Source: Microbacterium testaceum
GTDB taxonomy: Bacteria; Actinomycetota; Actinomycetes; Actinomycetales; Microbacteriaceae
Reading direction: 5' to 3'
DNA: 64,000 nucleotides
Assembly: GCF_003075375.1 (NCBI RefSeq)
Contig: NZ_QDFT01000008.1
Location: 19 to 64,018, forward strand
Made by a program: the position numbers and the translations under genes. The notes under the pieces are model-generated. The model was not told the origin of the DNA. It saw only the letters and a list, made by a program, of their open reading frames with translations, and made no database searches. Of the stretch, positions 60,904 through 64,000 are shown piece after piece. The stretch's first letter is position 1, and the number at the start of each line of letters is the position of its first letter.

Positions 60904-62907
60904 TCAATCCTTCCTGGCGAACGTCCGACGGACGATGCGCAGCAGACCGAGGAAACCGAACAGCCCGACTCCTGCGCCCAGCACCGCGAAGAGCGTGATG
61001 GATCCCCCGAGCACGGGGCCACCACCGCTCACGATGAGCACGACAGCCAGGACGACGGCCGCGATCGACACGAGCGTCGACGCGATCTCCGCCGTCGCGC
61101 GGTCGAGAAGGCCGCGCAGGTCGCGGCCGTCCTCGCCGCGCAGGGTGATGCCGATCGACCCCTTCTCGGCACCGGTGAGCAGCGCGTCCAACCGACGCGG
61201 GATCTGTTCGAGGCGCGCCATGCCGATCACCGCGTTCGCCTGCACGTCGGTGGCCATGCGTGAGAGGGACAGCGTGCGGCGCAGGAGGGTGGGCATGAGC
61301 GCGAGCGCGCGACCGGCCATGTCGAAATCGTCCACGATCACGCGCAGGCATCCCTCGAGTGTCGCGAAACTGCGGAAGGCGGAGGCCAGTTCACCGGGGA
61401 GGGCGAGGCGATGCTGCCGGATCACGTCGACCATCCGCGTGAAGATGGACGCGTGCGCGTCGCTGCGCAGGTGCTCGGTCGTCAGGACCACGCCCACGTC
61501 GTGGCGGAAGGCTTCGAGGTCGAGGTCGGCGGGGGCCTCCACGATGAGGAGGAGGGCGTCGACGGCCGCGACGTCGTTCTCGCTCAGCGCGGCCAGCAGC
61601 AGGGCGGTGAGGTGCTGACGGCGACTGCGCTCGATGACCCCGACGGCGCCGAAGTCGATCATGCCGAGCGTGCCGTCCTCGCGCAGCAGCACGTTGCCCG
61701 GATGCAGGTCGGCGTGGAAGACGCCGTAGACGAGGATCTGCTCGATGACCGTCGACATGAGCACCTCCGCCAGGCGGTCGCGCGCGGCGGCATCCATCCG
61801 CGAGAGCCGATCCGCGGAATCGCTGAGCGCGGTGCCGTCGACCAGTCCCATCGTCAGGACGCGCTGGTGCGAAGCGGCGGGGAAGATCGCGGGAGCCGTG
61901 ACGGCGCGCCGCCGGAGGGGATCGGCCCGGTCGATGCGGTCGAGGGTGGCGCCGATCATCTGCGTGTTGCGGGCCTCGATACGGTAGTCGAGCTCTTCGA
62001 GGAGCGTCGTGGTGAACCCCCGGGCGACGGACTCGATGCGCAGATCGCGGCCGACGCGCGTGCGCGCCTCGGCCCGGTGCGCGAGCCGCAGGATGATGTC
62101 GGCGTCCGCCTCGACCTGGGCGCGGGCCGCCGGCCGCTGCACCTTGACCACGACGTCGGTACCGTCGAGCAGACGCGCACGGTGCACCTGGGCGACCGAG
62201 GCTGCGGCCAGGGGAACGGGGTCGACCTCGGCGAACACCTGGTCGAGGGGGACGTCGAGATCACCCTCGATGACCGCGCGCACGGTCTGCCAGGGCAGCG
62301 TCGTGGCGTTCGTCTGCAGCGAGGCGAGGGCGCTCAGATACGGCTCGGGCACGAGGTCGCGACGGGTGGAGAGCACCTGTCCCAACTTGACGAAGCTCAC
62401 GCCGGCGTCGTTAATGGTCGCGACGATCGCGTTGGCGCGCTCCTCCGACGTGCTGAGCTGCTCCTCGACACGGGCGCGGCCCCCGTGGAAGAGCCACCCG
62501 ACCCCGTGCCGTGAGGCGATCGCGAGGATGTCGATGTAGCGCCGCGTGCGCTTGCGCTGACGGAGGGCCGCGCGGACGAGGTCGATCGGATTGGGCAGGG
62601 GGCGGGTGGGGAAGATGGCCTCGCTCGCGACGAGCGCGGCGACGCCCAGGGCGAAGACCCACGCCAGCGAGAGGACCGTCACGCCGATCCACAGCCACAG
62701 GTCGTCGGGAGGGACCGCCCCCGCGGAATCGAGGCCGGTCTGACGCAGGGTCCAGGCGGTCGAGGGCACGCCGACGAAGAAGACGACGAGGCCCACGACG
62801 ATGCTGCGGGGCCATCCGACCGCGGTACCCAGGATCCGACGCGCCACGAATCCGACGAGCACCGCCGAGACGACGGCGGAGATCGAGATGAGGATGCTGG
62901 CGACCAC
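60904..62907 (-). CDS. ABC1/UbiB-family atypical kinase, membrane-anchored
   Basis: The 667-residue protein has N-terminal membrane helices (about 5-100), the UbiB-type kinase core ([18 protein letters not shown] with the KxGQ motif; [30 protein letters not shown]) and two C-terminal helices. UbiB-type proteins are linked to quinone and lipid metabolism; the N-terminal membrane extension is less common. TACGCT ends exactly 6 nt before the GTG at 62907 (plus 62914-62919), suggesting a leaderless mRNA. The VanZ-like gene follows immediately. Confidence 0.92.
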   Translation of the reverse strand: MVASILISISAVVSAVLVGFVARRILGTAVGWPRSIVVGLVVFFVGVPSTAWTLRQTGLDSAGAVPPDDLWLWIGVTVLSLAWVFALGVAALVASEAIFPTRPLPNPIDLVRAALRQRKRTRRYIDILAIASRHGVGWLFHGGRARVEEQLSTSEERANAIVATINDAGVSFVKLGQVLSTRRDLVPEPYLSALASLQTNATTLPWQTVRAVIEGDLDVPLDQVFAEVDPVPLAAASVAQVHRARLLDGTDVVVKVQRPAARAQVEADADIILRLAHRAEARTRVGRDLRIESVARGFTTTLLEELDYRIEARNTQMIGATLDRIDRADPLRRRAVTAPAIFPAASHQRVLTMGLVDGTALSDSADRLSRMDAAARDRLAEVLMSTVIEQILVYGVFHADLHPGNVLLREDGTLGMIDFGAVGVIERSRRQHLTALLLAALSENDVAAVDALLLIVEAPADLDLEAFRHDVGVVLTTEHLRSDAHASIFTRMVDVIRQHRLALPGELASAFRSFATLEGCLRVIVDDFDMAGRALALMPTLLRRTLSLSRMATDVQANAVIGMARLEQIPRRLDALLTGAEKGSIGITLRGEDGRDLRGLLDRATAEIASTLVSIAAVVLAVVLIVSGGGPVLGGSITLFAVLGAGVGLFGFLGLLRIVRRTFARKD

Positions 62908-62979
62908 GGGGTCAGCGTATCCCGGCGGGGATCGCGGCTCCGCCGGATTCGCCGACCCCGCGCGACGAGGTGGGGCGGG

Positions 62980-63384
62980 TCAGGAGCCGCCGGTGAACCG
63001 CTGCCAGAGGTCGCCCAGGAGCGGCCCGACGTCGCTGACGCGTTCCGCGGAGCCGGCCGCGACCGCGATCACCGGGAACGCGGTCACGGCGAGGGAGACC
63101 AGCACCGCGAAGACGGCGGCCGCCCACGCGGAAGCGGGACGACGGCGCGTCACCGCGAAGAGCAGGAGGGCCGCCACGACGACGATCCCCACCAGGGTCA
63201 CGGCCGTCACGCTCAGGCCGGGGAAGGGCACGAGACCCGCGGATGAGGCGGTCACGCCGATCAGGAGTCCCGCGAGAGGCAGGAACAGTCCGAGCGCGAC
63301 GAGCACGACGACGGCCGTGCCGGTGACGGCGGCGATCAGGCTCTGGCGCGACCGAACGAGACGGCCGGGGGCGGTGGTGCGCAT
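62980..63384 (-). CDS. four-helix membrane protein, function unknown
   Basis: The 134-residue protein has three to four hydrophobic segments (QSLIAAVTGTAVVVLVALGL; AVTLVGIVVVAALLLFAV; AAAVFAVLVSLAVTAFPVIA). It is not recognised. AGGAG lies 6 nt before the ATG at 63384; a second ATG at 63387 is only 3 nt from the SD. It is in line with the gene at 63410 and the UbiB-like gene, but no clear operon sign is seen. Confidence 0.7.
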   Translation of the reverse strand: MRTTAPGRLVRSRQSLIAAVTGTAVVVLVALGLFLPLAGLLIGVTASSAGLVPFPGLSVTAVTLVGIVVVAALLLFAVTRRRPASAWAAAVFAVLVSLAVTAFPVIAVAAGSAERVSDVGPLLGDLWQRFTGGS

Positions 63385-63409
63385 CATCGACTCCTCTCGC
63401 GAGCGGTGC

Positions 63410-63634
63410 TCACTTGCGGAGTTCGCGGAACGTCTTCTCGGCCCGCTTCTGCGCCGCGGCTGCGGCCTTCTTCGCCGCCTTGTGGCGGCGCTTGCGGGCG
63501 CGAGGGTCGTTCCACAGGCGCACCAGCTGGTGGCCCACCGACTCACGGCTCTTCATCTGCACGCGCGGGGTGCGTGTTCCGACGACATAGGCGATCACCG
63601 CGACCGCGCCGATCAGGACGATCTTGTTGCGCAT
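63410..63634 (-). CDS. small bitopic membrane protein
   Basis: The 74-residue protein has one N-terminal helix (IVLIGAVAVIAYVVG) and a very basic Ala/Lys/Arg-rich C-terminal half (KRRHKAAKKAAAAAQKRAEK), probably cytoplasmic and able to touch nucleic acid or lipid head groups. It is not recognised. GGAGG lies a few nt before the ATG at 63634. Confidence 0.7.
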   Translation of the reverse strand: MRNKIVLIGAVAVIAYVVGTRTPRVQMKSRESVGHQLVRLWNDPRARKRRHKAAKKAAAAAQKRAEKTFRELRK

Positions 63635-63750
63635 GGCATCCTCCGTTCGGACGGGCTCTCCCGCTCGGGGCCCCGCCCGGGAGGGCGAGACGGCGGTCCC
63701 GTCAGGGAAAAGACGTGTCGAGCGGGGGATTCGTCACGCGCGGCGCGCGC

Positions 63751-63999
63751 TCAGTCGTCGTGACCGCGCGCGAGACGGATGCGGCGGCCCTCGGCGACGT
63801 CCTTCTCTTCGCGCTCGCGCGCCTTCTCGAGCTTCGCGGTGCCGCGCGGCGGCAGCTGCAGTTCGCGCTCGGCGGGGATGCCGGCCTGGAGCTGACGGCC
63901 GCGTTCGAGCTCGGCATCCAATTCGGCTCCGAACAGGATCGCGATGTTGGCGATCCACAGCCACAGCAGGAAGACGATGACGCCGGCGAGCGATCCGTA
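63751..63999 (-). CDS. YihY/BrkB-family membrane protein, C-terminal part only
   Basis: The frame enters from the right edge and encodes the last 82 residues: YGSLAGVIVFLLWLWIANIA, then ILFGAELDAELERGRQL, which is the conserved last membrane helix of the YihY/BrkB family, followed by a charged tail (LEKAREREEKDVAEGRR). The N-terminal part is outside the window, so length and start are unknown. The family is thought to be a transporter or envelope protein, and the old RNase BN label is wrong. Confidence 0.85.
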   Translation of the reverse strand, partial: YGSLAGVIVFLLWLWIANIAILFGAELDAELERGRQLQAGIPAERELQLPPRGTAKLEKAREREEKDVAEGRRIRLARGHDD

Positions 64000-64000
64000 C

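Overview
The window is a chromosomal stretch of a high-GC actinobacterium, most likely a Microbacterium or a close relative in Microbacteriaceae. The evidence is the strong G/C bias at third codon positions, the actinobacterial order of the ribosomal-protein operons, the F420-dependent oxidoreductase, the class E sortase motif (LAVTG), and three copies of a small protein family (recalled as DUF7882) that I know mainly from Microbacteriaceae. I found no rRNA, tRNA, CRISPR array, insertion sequence or prophage.

Region 1 (1-24480) is core translation and secretion machinery, all on the plus strand after a repeat-rich membrane protein at the left edge. It runs: str operon (rpsL, rpsG, fusA, tuf); a small MT0933-like protein; S10 and spc operons (rpsJ to rplO) continuing into secY, adk, map and a DsbA-like protein; then infA, rpmJ, rpsM, rpsK, rpoA, rplQ, truA and an EEP-family phosphodiesterase. 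rpsN and rpsD are absent from positions where some relatives carry them. Strong hairpins punctuate the operons, and well-formed promoters precede rpsL, rpsJ and infA.

Region 2 (24490-36368) is an envelope and signalling cluster. It holds a sortase-type surface protein, a DUF4012 membrane protein, two related lipoproteins each convergent with a multi-spanning protein that ends in a degenerate GGDEF-like domain, a sensor histidine kinase, a processive GT2 glycan synthase, an OmpR-type response regulator with a long Pro/Ala linker, and a membrane-anchored GH6 glycosidase. A tandem AATCTTG repeat with 11-bp phasing lies between the GT2 gene and one GGDEF-like gene, and the 10-mer CGCAATCTTG recurs in front of the response regulator. 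I read this as a two-component-controlled, cellulose-like or other beta-glucan surface polysaccharide system. It is the best candidate here for an undescribed system.

Region 3 (36443-50160) is accessory. Three DUF7882 paralogues occur here, two of them divergent from MarR regulators. Other genes include a sigma region 2-only protein, a DoxX-like protein, a 2H phosphoesterase, a PPOX protein, an XRE protein with WGGELPPAPW repeats, an LLM oxidoreductase, TerC behind a probable yybP-ykoY manganese riboswitch, an alpha/beta hydrolase, a transglutaminase-like protein coupled to MarR, an aldo/keto reductase and a DivIVA-like coiled-coil protein.

Region 4 (50161-64000) carries a DUF998 protein, a LuxR-type large ATPase regulator, exopolysaccharide genes (Wzz/BY-kinase, polyprenyl-phosphate sugar transferase, low-molecular-weight tyrosine phosphatase), an XRE regulator, tatA-tatC plus a TatB-like gene, VanZ-like and UbiB-like genes, small membrane proteins and the C-terminal end of a YihY/BrkB gene. 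At least eight genes in the window have a TANNNT -10 box exactly 6 nt before the start codon, which suggests leaderless mRNAs.
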